Below, piece after piece: positions 18,363 to 27,805 of a stretch of 64,000 bases of DNA. A program made the translations under genes and the position numbers. The stretch's first letter is position 1; each line of letters starts with the position of its first letter. The DNA is from JBPOIC01 sp052034865 (GTDB lineage: Bacteria > UBA10199 > JADFYH01), in NCBI GenBank assembly GCA_052034865.1, contig JBPOIC010000018.1, positions 62,001 to 126,000 of the forward strand, read 5' to 3'. The notes under the pieces were generated by a model. The model made no database searches. It was given only the letters and a program-made list of their open reading frames with translations, and had not been told where the DNA came from.

Positions 18363-18953
18363 ATGTCTTCTTCACTCGATTTACTCATTCAGGAACTCGC
18401 CCGTTTGCCAGGGGTGGGCGAAAAAACAGCTACGCGTCTGGCGTTTTATATTTTGCGCTCTCCTAAAAATTACGCTGAGAACCTGGCCCATGCCCTGCGT
18501 GCTCTGGTTCAGAAAACGCATTTTTGCAGTATCTGTCAGAATTTTACCGAGACAGATCCTTGTCCAATTTGCTCCGATCCCAGGCGCGATCGCGATGTTA
18601 TTCTGGTTATCGAAGGTCCTCAGGAGATGCGCACGATTGAACAGGGGAAATCTTACCGCGGGCTTTATCACATTCTCCACGGAGCCCTTTCTCCCCTGGA
18701 CCGCATCGGACCTGAAGAACTTAAGATCAAAGATCTCATTCATCGGCTCTCGCAAGCTCCCGTGCGAGAGATCATTCTGGCGACAAATACGAATGTAGAA
18801 GGAGAAGCTACCGCGCTTTATCTCACCCGACTGATTAAACCCCTTCAGATCAAGATATCCCGAATTGCGATGGGAATCCCAGTGGGTGGGGATCTCGAAT
18901 ATATCGATTCGGTGACCTTGCAACGCGCGATTGAGGGTAGGCGCGAGCTGTAG
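18363..18953 (+). CDS. recR: Recombination protein RecR
   Basis: Part of RecFOR gap repair; loads RecA on SSB-coated DNA. The 196-residue protein has an N-terminal helix-hairpin-helix (LARLPGVGEKTATR), a C4 zinc finger (CSIC...CPIC, about 57-72), a Toprim domain (VIEGPQEM, then ATNTNVEGEAT) and a Walker-B-like C-terminus (GIPVGGDLEYID). The third gene of the conserved ffs-dnaX-ebfC-recR block. No Shine-Dalgarno precedes the ATG, so coupling to ebfC is likely. Confidence 0.96.
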   Translation: MSSSLDLLIQELARLPGVGEKTATRLAFYILRSPKNYAENLAHALRALVQKTHFCSICQNFTETDPCPICSDPRRDRDVILVIEGPQEMRTIEQGKSYRGLYHILHGALSPLDRIGPEELKIKDLIHRLSQAPVREIILATNTNVEGEATALYLTRLIKPLQIKISRIAMGIPVGGDLEYIDSVTLQRAIEGRREL

Positions 18954-18958
18954 CAATC

Positions 18959-19522
18959 TTACTTCACCTCCAGCGTTCCCTTCATCGTCGTCGCATGACC
19001 CGGAAAACTACAAAGATAGGGATAACTTCCCGATGTGGACGGAGCCCTGAAGCTGATTTCGTCAGATTCTCCCGGATTGATCATTTTGGTATGGGCGAGG
19101 ATGTTGGGTGAATCCGGAAGCCATCCTTTCTCTGCACCCGCCTGCATGGCTGCCTGAGCGACATCATTTTCTGTTCCTGTTTTCACCAATACCCAGTTGT
19201 GCTGAAGAGCCGAGGTTTTCGATGCATTGTTGTGGAAGGTGAGTTTGACCGCCTGTCCTGGCTTGGCGGCCAGGGTTGTTTTGTCGAATGTGAGACTATC
19301 CCCTGAAGTCCCAATTTCAAGTGAAACGCTTTGGGGTTGAGTTTCAGCAGGTGAGACTGGAGGTGTAGGGGGAATGGGAGAAGTAGGAGAGGTCGGGGGA
19401 ATATCCGTTCTTTGGATCTCAGGTGGGGGATTGTTTTGTTGACGGGGAGAACAGCCATTCCAGACCCATGAAAGAGTGAAAATGGACATAAGGGTCAATA
19501 TAGCAGCTTGATGAATCATCAT
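18959..19522 (-). CDS. Azurin-like type 1 copper protein, membrane-anchored
   Basis: A 187-residue exported cupredoxin, an electron carrier in the periplasm. A hydrophobic N-terminus ends at a Cys in VWNGCSP, a loose lipobox. A Pro-rich linker (about 30-60) precedes the azurin-like domain. The four copper ligands are visible: His in LQHNWVLV, then Cys, His and Met in YLCSFPGHATTM. The DSPNILAHTKMINPGE loop is also azurin-like. It is convergent with recR with only 5 bp between stops. A heme-copper or other redox partner is not in the window. Confidence 0.87.
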   Translation of the reverse strand: MMIHQAAILTLMSIFTLSWVWNGCSPRQQNNPPPEIQRTDIPPTSPTSPIPPTPPVSPAETQPQSVSLEIGTSGDSLTFDKTTLAAKPGQAVKLTFHNNASKTSALQHNWVLVKTGTENDVAQAAMQAGAEKGWLPDSPNILAHTKMINPGESDEISFRAPSTSGSYPYLCSFPGHATTMKGTLEVK

Positions 19523-19678
19523 AGATCCTCCTTTTGGTTTTCTTCCTAAATTACAAAGTAGTTCGCACCTGAGATGGGGGCAAGGGGCAAAGCCAGGAAG
19601 GAATAAGGTGAGTCTGATTTTGGATTAGGCTTCAAAATATGGAATGCTGCTCCAAAAAAATCTTATGAGACTCATGCG

Positions 19679-20122
19679 ATGAATGGGATGAAAAGTTCTT
19701 CACACATTTTTCAGGGATTTGGGGGCCTTGTAATGCTGGTTCTGATCTTTGTAGCTGCTCCATTTCTTGGAATGGGTGCCTATGGTCTCTATCGAAACCT
19801 GGAGAGACTCAAAACCTATATTCATGTCTCTGGAGTTGTGGTTGCGAACCAATCCGACTACTCAGATTCGGCTTTATTCCCGAGAGTGGAGTTTAAAACA
19901 CGGGAAGGAGAGAGAATGAGCTTTCTGGATGGAGTGGGATCTTATCCAGCAGATTACATGGTGGGGGAGTCCGTTCAGGTCATTTATAATTCCGCAAACC
20001 CTAAAATGGCTGAAATTAATGCATCTAAGCGCCTCTGGCTTGTTCCCATCCTTTTTTTGGTCTTGGGGGCCAGCTTTGTTGGGGTGGGGATTTTCATTGC
20101 CAGAAAAATTAATTCTGTCTGA
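19679..20122 (+). CDS. DUF3592-like two-TM protein
   Basis: A 147-residue membrane protein with an N-terminal helix (VMLVLIFVAAPFLGMGAYGL) and a C-terminal helix (WLVPILFLVLGASFVGVGIF). Between them is an extracytoplasmic beta-like domain with VVANQSDYSDSALFPRVEFKT and VGESVQVIYNSANP, which fits DUF3592. Function unknown. Two in-frame ATGs (19679 and 19688) are possible starts. The mglA gene follows in the same direction. Confidence 0.72.
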   Translation: MNGMKSSSHIFQGFGGLVMLVLIFVAAPFLGMGAYGLYRNLERLKTYIHVSGVVVANQSDYSDSALFPRVEFKTREGERMSFLDGVGSYPADYMVGESVQVIYNSANPKMAEINASKRLWLVPILFLVLGASFVGVGIFIARKINSV

Positions 20123-20192
20123 TCAAAAAGGTTCGGGTTTATTTTATCCTTTTACGAAGGAAGTAAAATAAGATGTCGATCAGAAGTACATA

Positions 20193-20222
20193 TTGACAGA
20201 TTCTTTGTCCGTTCCCTAAAAT
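20193..20222 (+). promoter_or_regulatory. Sigma-70-type promoter placing mglA on a leaderless transcript
   Basis: TTGACA (20193-20198), 18-base spacer, TAAAAT (20217-20222). The -10 ends seven bases before the mglA ATG and no ribosome-binding site intervenes, so transcription should begin at or next to the start codon. Confidence 0.6.
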
Positions 20223-20229
20223 CCGCGCC

Positions 20230-20817
20230 ATGTCATTCACTAACTACAACGATAAAGAAATAAACTTTAAACTCATCTATTACGGAGCAGCCCTCTCTGG
20301 AAAAACCACTTCCCTTCAGCTCATCCACAAGCGTGCAGACGGAAAAGATGTTCGCAAATTGAGCATTGATACAGGGAATGAACGCACGCTTTTTTTTGAT
20401 TTTGTTCCTCTCTTTCTCTCCGAGGTCAACGGCTTTAAAACCCGCTTTCATCTTTATACAGTCCCAGGCCAGGTTTTATATGACGATTCGCGAAAACTCA
20501 TCATCAAGGGAGTTGATGGAATCGTGTTTGTCGTCGATTCGCTCATTGAAAAGATGGATGCAAATTTAAAGAGCCTTGAGAATCTGAAGATCAATCTCAT
20601 TGAAGAAGGAATTGCCCTCGAAAAACTTCCCATCGTTTTTCAGTACAACAAACGCGATATGCCAAATGCCGCCAATCTTGATGCCCTTCGAAAGCTGATG
20701 AATCCCTGGGGCTTTCCCGATTTTGAATCGATCGCCACCACTGGAGAAGGAGTTTTTGAAGTTTTTAAGGAGTTGGCAAAAAAAGTGGTGAAAGATCAGT
20801 TAAAAAAGGCGAGCTGA
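20230..20817 (+). CDS. mglA: MglA-type Ras-like GTPase
   Basis: Small GTPase that in myxobacteria and Bdellovibrio marks the leading pole and drives gliding or type IV pilus polarity. The 195-residue protein has the P-loop GAALSGKTTS, the switch II TVPGQ (typical of MglA rather than DxxG), and NKRD for guanine recognition. No MglB gap (roadblock) gene is adjacent. It is probably transcribed alone from the promoter at 20193 and ends at the terminator at 20861. No Shine-Dalgarno is present. Confidence 0.92.
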   Translation: MSFTNYNDKEINFKLIYYGAALSGKTTSLQLIHKRADGKDVRKLSIDTGNERTLFFDFVPLFLSEVNGFKTRFHLYTVPGQVLYDDSRKLIIKGVDGIVFVVDSLIEKMDANLKSLENLKINLIEEGIALEKLPIVFQYNKRDMPNAANLDALRKLMNPWGFPDFESIATTGEGVFEVFKELAKKVVKDQLKKAS

Positions 20818-20860
20818 TTATTCTTAGATAGAGCCTCGCTCCCAAACAGTTCCAATACAT

Positions 20861-20887
20861 AAATCCTGCTTCGGCAGGATTTTTTTT
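20861..20887 (+). terminator. Rho-independent terminator after mglA
   Basis: Stem AAATCCTGC / GCAGGATTT with a TTCG tetraloop and eight Ts. Confidence 0.9.
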
Positions 20888-20928
20888 ATCCATTTTGAAG
20901 AATCGAAATGGAGAGAAAAACAAGGTCG

Positions 20929-21288
20929 TTATGAAATTGGGATCCTGGATGAAAATCCCTCTTGATAGGAGTGTCGATACTCAATGCTCTCTTCATCATA
21001 GCGCCAGCAGTAAAATCCTTTCCCATTATCAAAATCTACCAACCAGATTCCTTTGGGATGACACCCCAGTCGTGTAATCTTTTCTCCCCAGCGATTGAGA
21101 AGAATGGAAATTTCCATCTCCGTCTGTTTCCATTTTTCAGAATTTTCTTCAGTGTGTTTGAGCTTTTGCTCAAGAAGCAAAAATTTTCCGAGTGCGTCTT
21201 TAGTTATTTTACGGATGACAGGGAGAAGGTCGTTGGCTTCCTTAAGCGTGAAGATGCGGGGCGAGAAAAGATGAATCACATCGGTCAT
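20929..21288 (-). CDS. DUF2203-family protein
   Basis: A 119-residue cytoplasmic protein. N-terminal FSPRIFTLKEANDLLPVIRKI, a helical middle, then WLVDFDNGKGFYCWRYDEESIEYRH and a final GFSSRIPI follow the DUF2203 pattern. No function is known for the family. It is convergent with mglA and separated from it by the terminator. Confidence 0.83.
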   Translation of the reverse strand: MTDVIHLFSPRIFTLKEANDLLPVIRKITKDALGKFLLLEQKLKHTEENSEKWKQTEMEISILLNRWGEKITRLGCHPKGIWLVDFDNGKGFYCWRYDEESIEYRHSYQEGFSSRIPIS

Positions 21289-21498
21289 GGGTGCGCTTTA
21301 GGAAAAAAAGTTACAGAGAGTCAATGTTACGTAAAAAATACTGAGAACAAAAAGTATTGCTGGAAGAATTTTTAGATTCTCACTAGAATATTTTTATCCA
21401 GAAAATGAGTCACAATTGGCGAAACTGATGCAGGTTTGATTTCAGGATGGGGCAGTATAACTTTCATTTGAGATTTTACGTAAGTTGGAAGCTCCCTT

Positions 21499-24400
21499 AT
21501 GACAGATCCTATTTCTGCGAAGGTTCCAGGTCCGGATTCCTCAGGTGCTCTCGATCCGTATAGTACAACTCATCCTCCCATGAGCCAAAGTAGGAATGAG
21601 GGTCTTCCTTTCAATCCTTTCCCAACTGTTGCCGAGCGCGATCGATTTGCACACCTGATTCCAGAGCCGTCTTTACCGCCGTTTCATTTTCGCCTTTGGG
21701 ATCCACGAAATTCCAGATTTCTTCTTAATCCTCCTCAGGATTTATCTTCCTCTTCCATTTCATCCGATGATTCCGATGCTCTTCAATTGGCAGCGGTTCT
21801 GTTTTGCGATGCACTCGCACTTATCGTTCGGGATACATGGAAAAAAATGGATACAGGTGCCGTCTTAAATGATGACCCTTCTATTCATCTTCACTTGAGT
21901 CTTTTTGAAAGCAGGACGGAACGGGCCAGATGGCGTGAGAAGGTAAGCTCCTTGTTAAGCACACCCCATATTAAGAAAAGTATGGGAGAGCGCGATGCTG
22001 TCGCGGCAGTAAAACAGATCATTCTGCTTCAGCAGATGGCCTATAGTGAACCAGCTGCTTTTGCATTGTTGACGGAGCTTCGTGCATCTCTGGTTGATGC
22101 GATGAATAATCTCCGTTCTCAGGCATCAGGATTTTCAACGCCCATGCTGGTCAGAAATCTTACTGTCCAGATTCGACTGTTGGATACGGCCTGGGATGAT
22201 ATTGTTTCGCAAAAAATTAAGAGGGCTCGTGAAAATATGGTTCGGGCTCCATCAACCTCGGTTGATTTGTTTCTGGAGATTCGAATGGAAATCATTCGTG
22301 TCACAAAAACGGGAAGGGCGGCAGAGAAACAATTGCAGGGAATCAGGAAACTAACAGCCGGATTTCTCGAGTATCAGGAAGGTTTTGCAATAGAAAAAGA
22401 CACGCTTCTTGCACAAGTGGATCAGGCCTTTGATGAAGAACTGATAGCGAGTGTGGATCTCTTAAAGGAAGAAGCAGCAACGAAACCAGAGGCTGTCTTA
22501 AGTTTGGCATCCTTATCTGATGTCATCCGAAAATATGAAGAGAAGATTGCTGAGATGATGCCTGATAAACCCCCGCGAGACCTCGCTCACCTACACGTCG
22601 AACTTGGGTTCAAATCTCACCAGGCCTGTCTTGCAATCCGGCCAGCCTATGTTTTCAATGAGGATACTTCTCCTTCCCATTTAAGAAAAATGATCCAGGT
22701 ATTGGGGTTTCTTGCCAAAAGAGAAAACCCTTCGGCTCTTCTCGAATTGAAAAAAATTGCTGTTAGCACGGCAAGTAAAGATGCAGTGCTTGTAATCGCT
22801 AAATTGGCTGATGATGAAGCAAAGCCCAATCTTCGACTCGAGGCAGAGTTGGTACTTTACTCAACCCTTCGTGAAATTGATGAAGTTCATGTTTTTACTC
22901 AGCCAGGCAGAGTTTGCGCTGAAGAAGTGCAGCGCCACATTTTACAACAGGACAAATCTAGAAAAGGACGGGTATCCCCTTCTCAAATCATTCAAAAATA
23001 TTTTCAGGATAATGATCGGATTTATTCTGACTCACCACTTCCACGAGTGCAGAAGTCTCCTCCCCGTATCAGCCAGTGGCAGGGTTTTTCTAAATTAAAG
23101 GCTGAAGGGAATTTGATTTCTGCCATGGAAATCCTTGGAGGACAGGAACGAATTGCTGAAATAATTTCTGAATGGTTAAGAGATGGAAAGATGGAAATGG
23201 GTGGCTTACGCTCCGAAGTAGAATTTGCAAATATGATTGCTCAAAGGGTTCAGTCTAACCTTAAGGAAATGAGCGCAGACCAGATGACAGATTTTATTGC
23301 GGGGGAGTTACTGCAAACGAACGAGGAGGAAGCGATTGGAGTCATTAGTCCAAGATTCATGGTGGATCTGCTGAAGGAAAATGCAAGGTATCAGCCCATG
23401 GCCACTGCCCAACTCGCCCGCCTGCAAAGTCGTTTGATTTTGACTGATAGCATGACAGGTCCGGAAAGTCCTCTCTATCAGCTTGTTGATGAAATCCATC
23501 ATTATTTAACGAATCTCGATCCTGCATTTAACGAGGAAAATCCTTTGAGTGCAGGGGCCCTGGAAGGATTGGCGATTGAAGGAAATGAGCGGGGCCTTGA
23601 CCATTGGGTAAGAATGGCGGCCCAGGGAGGTCAGAAGAAAGACCTCGTTGTCCTGGCAAGAATCGCGGATCGGGGCGCCCAATCGATTCGTCCTCGCGCT
23701 GTGCTTAAGCTTCAGATGGTTTTATATGCCAAAGCCGAAGAGGGAAATGAGGCGGCAGCTCATCTCCTCAAATCCATTCTGGAAAAAGGAAATCAATGTC
23801 GATCTTTAGAGAGCTTGGTTGAACAAGAATTGCAAAGTAAAATTTCTTCGGAAGGACCCCCTTCTGCAGTGACTGCTTATCTCAAAACACATCCATCTGG
23901 AGTTCGCCTTTCTCCGGCACTTCGAGAAGAGCTTTTGAAATCTCCTACCCGACTTGGCAGGTTGTATCATTTATACCAGCATGTTCTCGATTCAGAATCA
24001 CCGGATGCCCTCTACCTTTTTGGAATTATCGCCTCCGAAGAACCTGATGATCCGGCTGTGATTCATGCACGTCATCTCGCCATTTTCATCCCAAGGAATC
24101 TAATCCTAAAAGCCTTGATGACTGAAGATGATTTGGAAGCAGAAAACCCACGTCAAGAAAATTTGTTAAGATTTTTATCTGTTTATGATCAGCTGTTTGA
24201 GGAGCATCGAGAAAAAGAAGAAAGAGTTCTAAGAACAACCAGGATCAGTGATTCGGGACTCATGAAATTGAGGTTAGGATGGCACCAAAAAGCTCTTGAG
24301 GCTTTAAAGGACGCTGCAGATCAGGAAAATCAGGAAAAACAATATCCTGCCGAACGATCTCCTCCTCTAGCTCGAAACGAGCAAAGCGATCCGCTGCCCG

Positions 24401-24585
24401 GTGAAGGTAAAGACAGAGTTGAATGGACTGAACCTCCTAGGATCATCCATGGCAAGGCCGATCTTCCAGGAAATGCTGGAAGCTATAAGGTGGTAAGGGG
24501 AGGGGAGCCAGGTCAAGTAGAAGTGCTTGGGGGAAGAAGTGAAAGACCTGGTGCGGTTACATTAGGGAGAATCATCCGTAAATAA
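21499..24585 (+). CDS. Large helical-repeat protein of unknown function
   Basis: A 1028-residue protein that I do not recognise. There is no signal peptide or membrane helix. The first 100 residues and the last 90 are Pro/Ser/Gly-rich and probably disordered; the rest is predicted from composition to be almost all alpha-helix. Two segments resemble each other: about 423-465 (SKDAVLVIAKLADDEA, then LRLEAELVLYSTLREIDE) and about 711-755 (KKDLVVLARIADRGA, then RAVLKLQMVLYAKAEEGNE). This suggests duplicated helical-repeat arrays, possibly a scaffold. The next gene starts 14 bp downstream with its own ribosome-binding site, so the two form an operon. Confidence 0.7.
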   Translation: MTDPISAKVPGPDSSGALDPYSTTHPPMSQSRNEGLPFNPFPTVAERDRFAHLIPEPSLPPFHFRLWDPRNSRFLLNPPQDLSSSSISSDDSDALQLAAVLFCDALALIVRDTWKKMDTGAVLNDDPSIHLHLSLFESRTERARWREKVSSLLSTPHIKKSMGERDAVAAVKQIILLQQMAYSEPAAFALLTELRASLVDAMNNLRSQASGFSTPMLVRNLTVQIRLLDTAWDDIVSQKIKRARENMVRAPSTSVDLFLEIRMEIIRVTKTGRAAEKQLQGIRKLTAGFLEYQEGFAIEKDTLLAQVDQAFDEELIASVDLLKEEAATKPEAVLSLASLSDVIRKYEEKIAEMMPDKPPRDLAHLHVELGFKSHQACLAIRPAYVFNEDTSPSHLRKMIQVLGFLAKRENPSALLELKKIAVSTASKDAVLVIAKLADDEAKPNLRLEAELVLYSTLREIDEVHVFTQPGRVCAEEVQRHILQQDKSRKGRVSPSQIIQKYFQDNDRIYSDSPLPRVQKSPPRISQWQGFSKLKAEGNLISAMEILGGQERIAEIISEWLRDGKMEMGGLRSEVEFANMIAQRVQSNLKEMSADQMTDFIAGELLQTNEEEAIGVISPRFMVDLLKENARYQPMATAQLARLQSRLILTDSMTGPESPLYQLVDEIHHYLTNLDPAFNEENPLSAGALEGLAIEGNERGLDHWVRMAAQGGQKKDLVVLARIADRGAQSIRPRAVLKLQMVLYAKAEEGNEAAAHLLKSILEKGNQCRSLESLVEQELQSKISSEGPPSAVTAYLKTHPSGVRLSPALREELLKSPTRLGRLYHLYQHVLDSESPDALYLFGIIASEEPDDPAVIHARHLAIFIPRNLILKALMTEDDLEAENPRQENLLRFLSVYDQLFEEHREKEERVLRTTRISDSGLMKLRLGWHQKALEALKDAADQENQEKQYPAERSPPLARNEQSDPLPGEGKDRVEWTEPPRIIHGKADLPGNAGSYKVVRGGEPGQVEVLGGRSERPGAVTLGRIIRK

Positions 24586-24599
24586 TTGAAAGGAAGTTT

Positions 24600-26081
24600 A
24601 TGTCCTGCTCTCCCATCGATTCTCCAGCGTATCAGGAAGATTTTTGTCGCAAGGAAGGCGATCTTGCCGATCCTTCCAGTAATCTTCTGGTGGCCAAAAA
24701 GAAACTTTCACCTTCCGAAGATTATTCTGGCTTACCCGCTTATCAAACTCACGATAGCGAGCGATTTCATCCACTCTCCCAAAAAGCGATTTTTTCTCCC
24801 GCCCAGGTTCAAATGGCACGGTTGCTCATCAACACCTCTGCCGTCCGTCTCAATCTTTCTTCTCCCCATCGTGGGAATATCGCCCTGACTCAAAATTTTT
24901 TAAGTTCATTTGATAGAAACAACGGACTTCAGGAGGCCATCCAGCGCCTGAAAGAATATCAAAAAAATCCTCAAACATATTCTCTGCCCCTTTCCTGTAT
25001 GCGTCGCACGAAAAAAGAAAATACCGCGGAATGTCAGATGCAAAAAGCTGTTGCGACAAATTCATCTTATGGAAATGAGATTGAACTTATCAGCGCATGT
25101 GCTGGAGATGAGATCGTTGAAAATAACTGTGAGCCTTTGAATGAAGATCAGATTGCGGAGCTAATGAAAACGCTCCATTCCAATGAACCTGCCTGGCATG
25201 AGAATTGGGTTTTAAGAGGAACGGTTGGTGTTTTGGGAAGTCTTTTTCTGGGAGGGGTTACGTTTGGATATGTTGTACCACTCATCTCAAAAATCACCGG
25301 TTTTCATTCGGGTCCGCTCAAAATCGTTCTTCCTCTTCTCATCGGGGCTTCTTTTCTGTTTGCAGAAAAACCGGCAGAAGCCGGAATTTCGAGCCCTGGC
25401 TCTTCATCTTACAAAGATTGGATTTCTGAAGAGATGAAAAAAGACATTTTATCGCAGGATCTTTCCGATCAACTTCAAACGGCGAATGTTCTGGCTTTAA
25501 AAGTTTGGGATCTTGCGGTGAGTGAGGAGGAAAGAGAAGAAAACGGATTTGCTCCCGATACGGTTGTCGTTGAGCGCGACTTGCATGCGGCGGTCGAAAA
25601 AAAAATAGAAGCCAGCACAAAAACGCTTACGATTCTGGAAGCGCTGAAGCGGGTGCAAGAAGATGAAAATACCCTTCCGGCAATTTCAGAAAGAGCAGAA
25701 TTTTATTTAAAGATTGGTGATCGACAGATGATCGGTCGTATTTTAGGTTCTCTGATCGATTATGTTTCAGAACTTTCTCCGTCTTCCGAAGTGACGGACA
25801 GGCTTTTAAAGCGCATTTCCGAGATTGAGGAGAATGGGGCAACCAAGACAGCCCTGCATCTTTATGAGCTGGTTTCCCTGTTTTCACCTGAGAGACGGGA
25901 GGAAGTTGAGATCTTGATCCAAGAGCTTAAGTCACCGGATCAAAAACCCGAGACAATTTTGGGATTTGGGGGAGGAGCGCTTCTGATGGCAAGACGTTTC
26001 TTGCCGAACTCTTTTGTTGGAGGTTTGGGTCGAGCGTTTACTTCATCGGTTCTGGGTGTTTTATGGATGTTTAAGAGTTAG
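24600..26081 (+). CDS. Membrane protein of unknown function, partner of the 1028-aa protein
   Basis: A 493-residue protein without recognisable family. A polar N-terminal region of about 200 residues holds paired cysteines (CMRRTKKENTAEC, then CAGDEIVENNC). Two adjacent hydrophobic segments follow (about 205-230 and 238-260: LRGTVGVLGSLFLGGVTFGY and IVLPLLIGASFLFA). A helical region of about 200 residues and a hydrophobic, Gly-rich C-terminus (ILGFGGGALLMARRF to VLGVLWMFKS) complete it. It follows the 1028-residue gene by 14 bp with AGGAAG before the ATG. Shared helical style suggests a common complex at the inner membrane; this is inference. Confidence 0.7.
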   Translation: MSCSPIDSPAYQEDFCRKEGDLADPSSNLLVAKKKLSPSEDYSGLPAYQTHDSERFHPLSQKAIFSPAQVQMARLLINTSAVRLNLSSPHRGNIALTQNFLSSFDRNNGLQEAIQRLKEYQKNPQTYSLPLSCMRRTKKENTAECQMQKAVATNSSYGNEIELISACAGDEIVENNCEPLNEDQIAELMKTLHSNEPAWHENWVLRGTVGVLGSLFLGGVTFGYVVPLISKITGFHSGPLKIVLPLLIGASFLFAEKPAEAGISSPGSSSYKDWISEEMKKDILSQDLSDQLQTANVLALKVWDLAVSEEEREENGFAPDTVVVERDLHAAVEKKIEASTKTLTILEALKRVQEDENTLPAISERAEFYLKIGDRQMIGRILGSLIDYVSELSPSSEVTDRLLKRISEIEENGATKTALHLYELVSLFSPERREEVEILIQELKSPDQKPETILGFGGGALLMARRFLPNSFVGGLGRAFTSSVLGVLWMFKS

Positions 26082-26320
26082 ACTAAATCTGGAAAAGTAA
26101 AAAACTGTCATTCTAACTACAACTCATTGAATCTGTTACTCAGGAATTTTGTATCGATGTTCAGCTTCTTAAAAAATGATCTTCTTGTTTTTTGATTTTC
26201 AATCCCACTCTTTTTCTTTTTCCATCTCAATTGACTTCAATTTTCATCTTCGCTAAAGCCTGAGTTCTTGCTCTTAAACGCCTGAAATTGGGGCTTATTT
26301 CAATTCAAGGAGTTCCATTT

Positions 26321-27658
26321 ATGCCATATAAAAAAGCTGCACTCGAATATCATGCCCAGGGACGTCCTGGAAAAATCTCGGTGATTCCCACAAAGCCCTG
26401 TACCACTCAGCGGGAACTTTCATTGGCCTATACCCCTGGAGTTGCCGAACCCTGCCTGGAAATTCAGAAAAATGAAAAAGACAGTTATACCTACACCGCC
26501 CGCGGAAATCTCGTCGCCGTCATTACTAACGGAACAGCAGTTTTGGGTCTGGGAAATATCGGGCCTCACGCAGCCAAGCCTGTCATGGAAGGCAAAGGAG
26601 TTTTGTTCAAGGAATTTGCCGATATCGATGTCTTCGATCTGGAAATTGCCGAGAATGATCCGGATAAATTCGTGGCCATCGTCAAAGCCCTCGAGCCGAC
26701 GTTTGGTGGCATTAATCTCGAAGATGTAAAAGCGCCCGAGTGTTTTGAAATTGAAAAACGTCTGATGAAAGAAATGAAGATTCCGGTCTTTCACGACGAT
26801 CAGCATGGAACGGCAATTATCTCTACAGCCGCTTTGATCAATGCCTTGGAGGTCGTTCAGAAAAAAGCCGAAGACGTGAAAGTGGTTTTTTCAGGTGCTG
26901 GTGCCGCAGGGATTGCTTGTGCCAAGATGTTTATATCGATTGGAGTTCGTAAAGAAAATATCTTCTTATGTGATCGTCAGGGGATTATTACCGAAGAGCG
27001 TGCGCACATTGAGCCAGAAAGAGGATTTTTCGCCCAAAAGACTTCTCTCAAAACCCTGGCGGATGCCCTGCAGGGAGCCGATGTTTTTGTAGGTCTTTCC
27101 AGCAAGGGACTGGTCTCAAAGGAAATGCTGGTCTCCATGGCTTCTCGTGCGATTGTCTTTGCCATGGCCAATCCTGATCCTGAAATTACCTACGAAGATG
27201 CCACTTCTGTTCGCAAAGATATTGTGATGGCGACCGGTCGCTCCGATTATCCCAACCAGGTGAATAATGTTCTTGGATTTCCCTTCATTTTTAGAGGTGC
27301 CCTCGACGTCGGTGCGACCCAGATCAACGAGGCCATGAAGCTCGCCGCCTCCAAGGCCCTGGCCAAACTTGCCAAAGAAAAAGTTCCCTTATCCGTCTGT
27401 CAGGCCTATCAGTTAAAAGAACTGCAATTTGGTCCTGATTACATTATCCCAAAACCTCTGGATCCGCGTGTGCTGCTTTATGTTGCTCCAGCTGTGGCGC
27501 AGGCCGCCATTGATTCGGGTGTTGCGACCCGACCTTTCACCAGTCTGGAGGCCTATCGTCAAAAGCTTCTCCATATTGTCGATGTGAAATTCAAACGCGA
27601 TGATTTGATGGAGGAGGGTTTTGTGGGAGATGAATTGCCGATGGTTGTGGGAAGATAA
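26321..27658 (+). CDS. maeB: NAD(P)-dependent malic enzyme
   Basis: Oxidatively decarboxylates malate to pyruvate in the cytoplasm. Family motifs: SLAYTPGVAEPC, TNGTAVLGLGNIG, VFHDDQHGTAI, the dinucleotide fold FSGAGAAGIACAKM, and ANPDPEITYEDA. At 445 residues it lacks the C-terminal phosphotransacetylase-like domain of long MaeB proteins. An upstream in-frame ATG (26288) exists, but AAGGAG sits before the ATG at 26321, which is preferred. Confidence 0.93.
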   Translation: MPYKKAALEYHAQGRPGKISVIPTKPCTTQRELSLAYTPGVAEPCLEIQKNEKDSYTYTARGNLVAVITNGTAVLGLGNIGPHAAKPVMEGKGVLFKEFADIDVFDLEIAENDPDKFVAIVKALEPTFGGINLEDVKAPECFEIEKRLMKEMKIPVFHDDQHGTAIISTAALINALEVVQKKAEDVKVVFSGAGAAGIACAKMFISIGVRKENIFLCDRQGIITEERAHIEPERGFFAQKTSLKTLADALQGADVFVGLSSKGLVSKEMLVSMASRAIVFAMANPDPEITYEDATSVRKDIVMATGRSDYPNQVNNVLGFPFIFRGALDVGATQINEAMKLAASKALAKLAKEKVPLSVCQAYQLKELQFGPDYIIPKPLDPRVLLYVAPAVAQAAIDSGVATRPFTSLEAYRQKLLHIVDVKFKRDDLMEEGFVGDELPMVVGR

Positions 27659-27805
27659 AATATCCTGATGAGGACATGGGCCAATCTGCCCTGTTAAAAA
27701 TTCTGATAGAATGCATTCTGTACTCTGTATTTCGGTCTTATTTAAAATGGATTTTTTTGATTCTCATCTCTTTGGGATGGGTTCGTCTATATAAGGAGAA
27801 AAAAC

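Noticed and set aside
18381..18956. 191-codon open frame opposite recR
   Set aside because: RecR is unambiguous on the + strand; the reverse frame has no family features.
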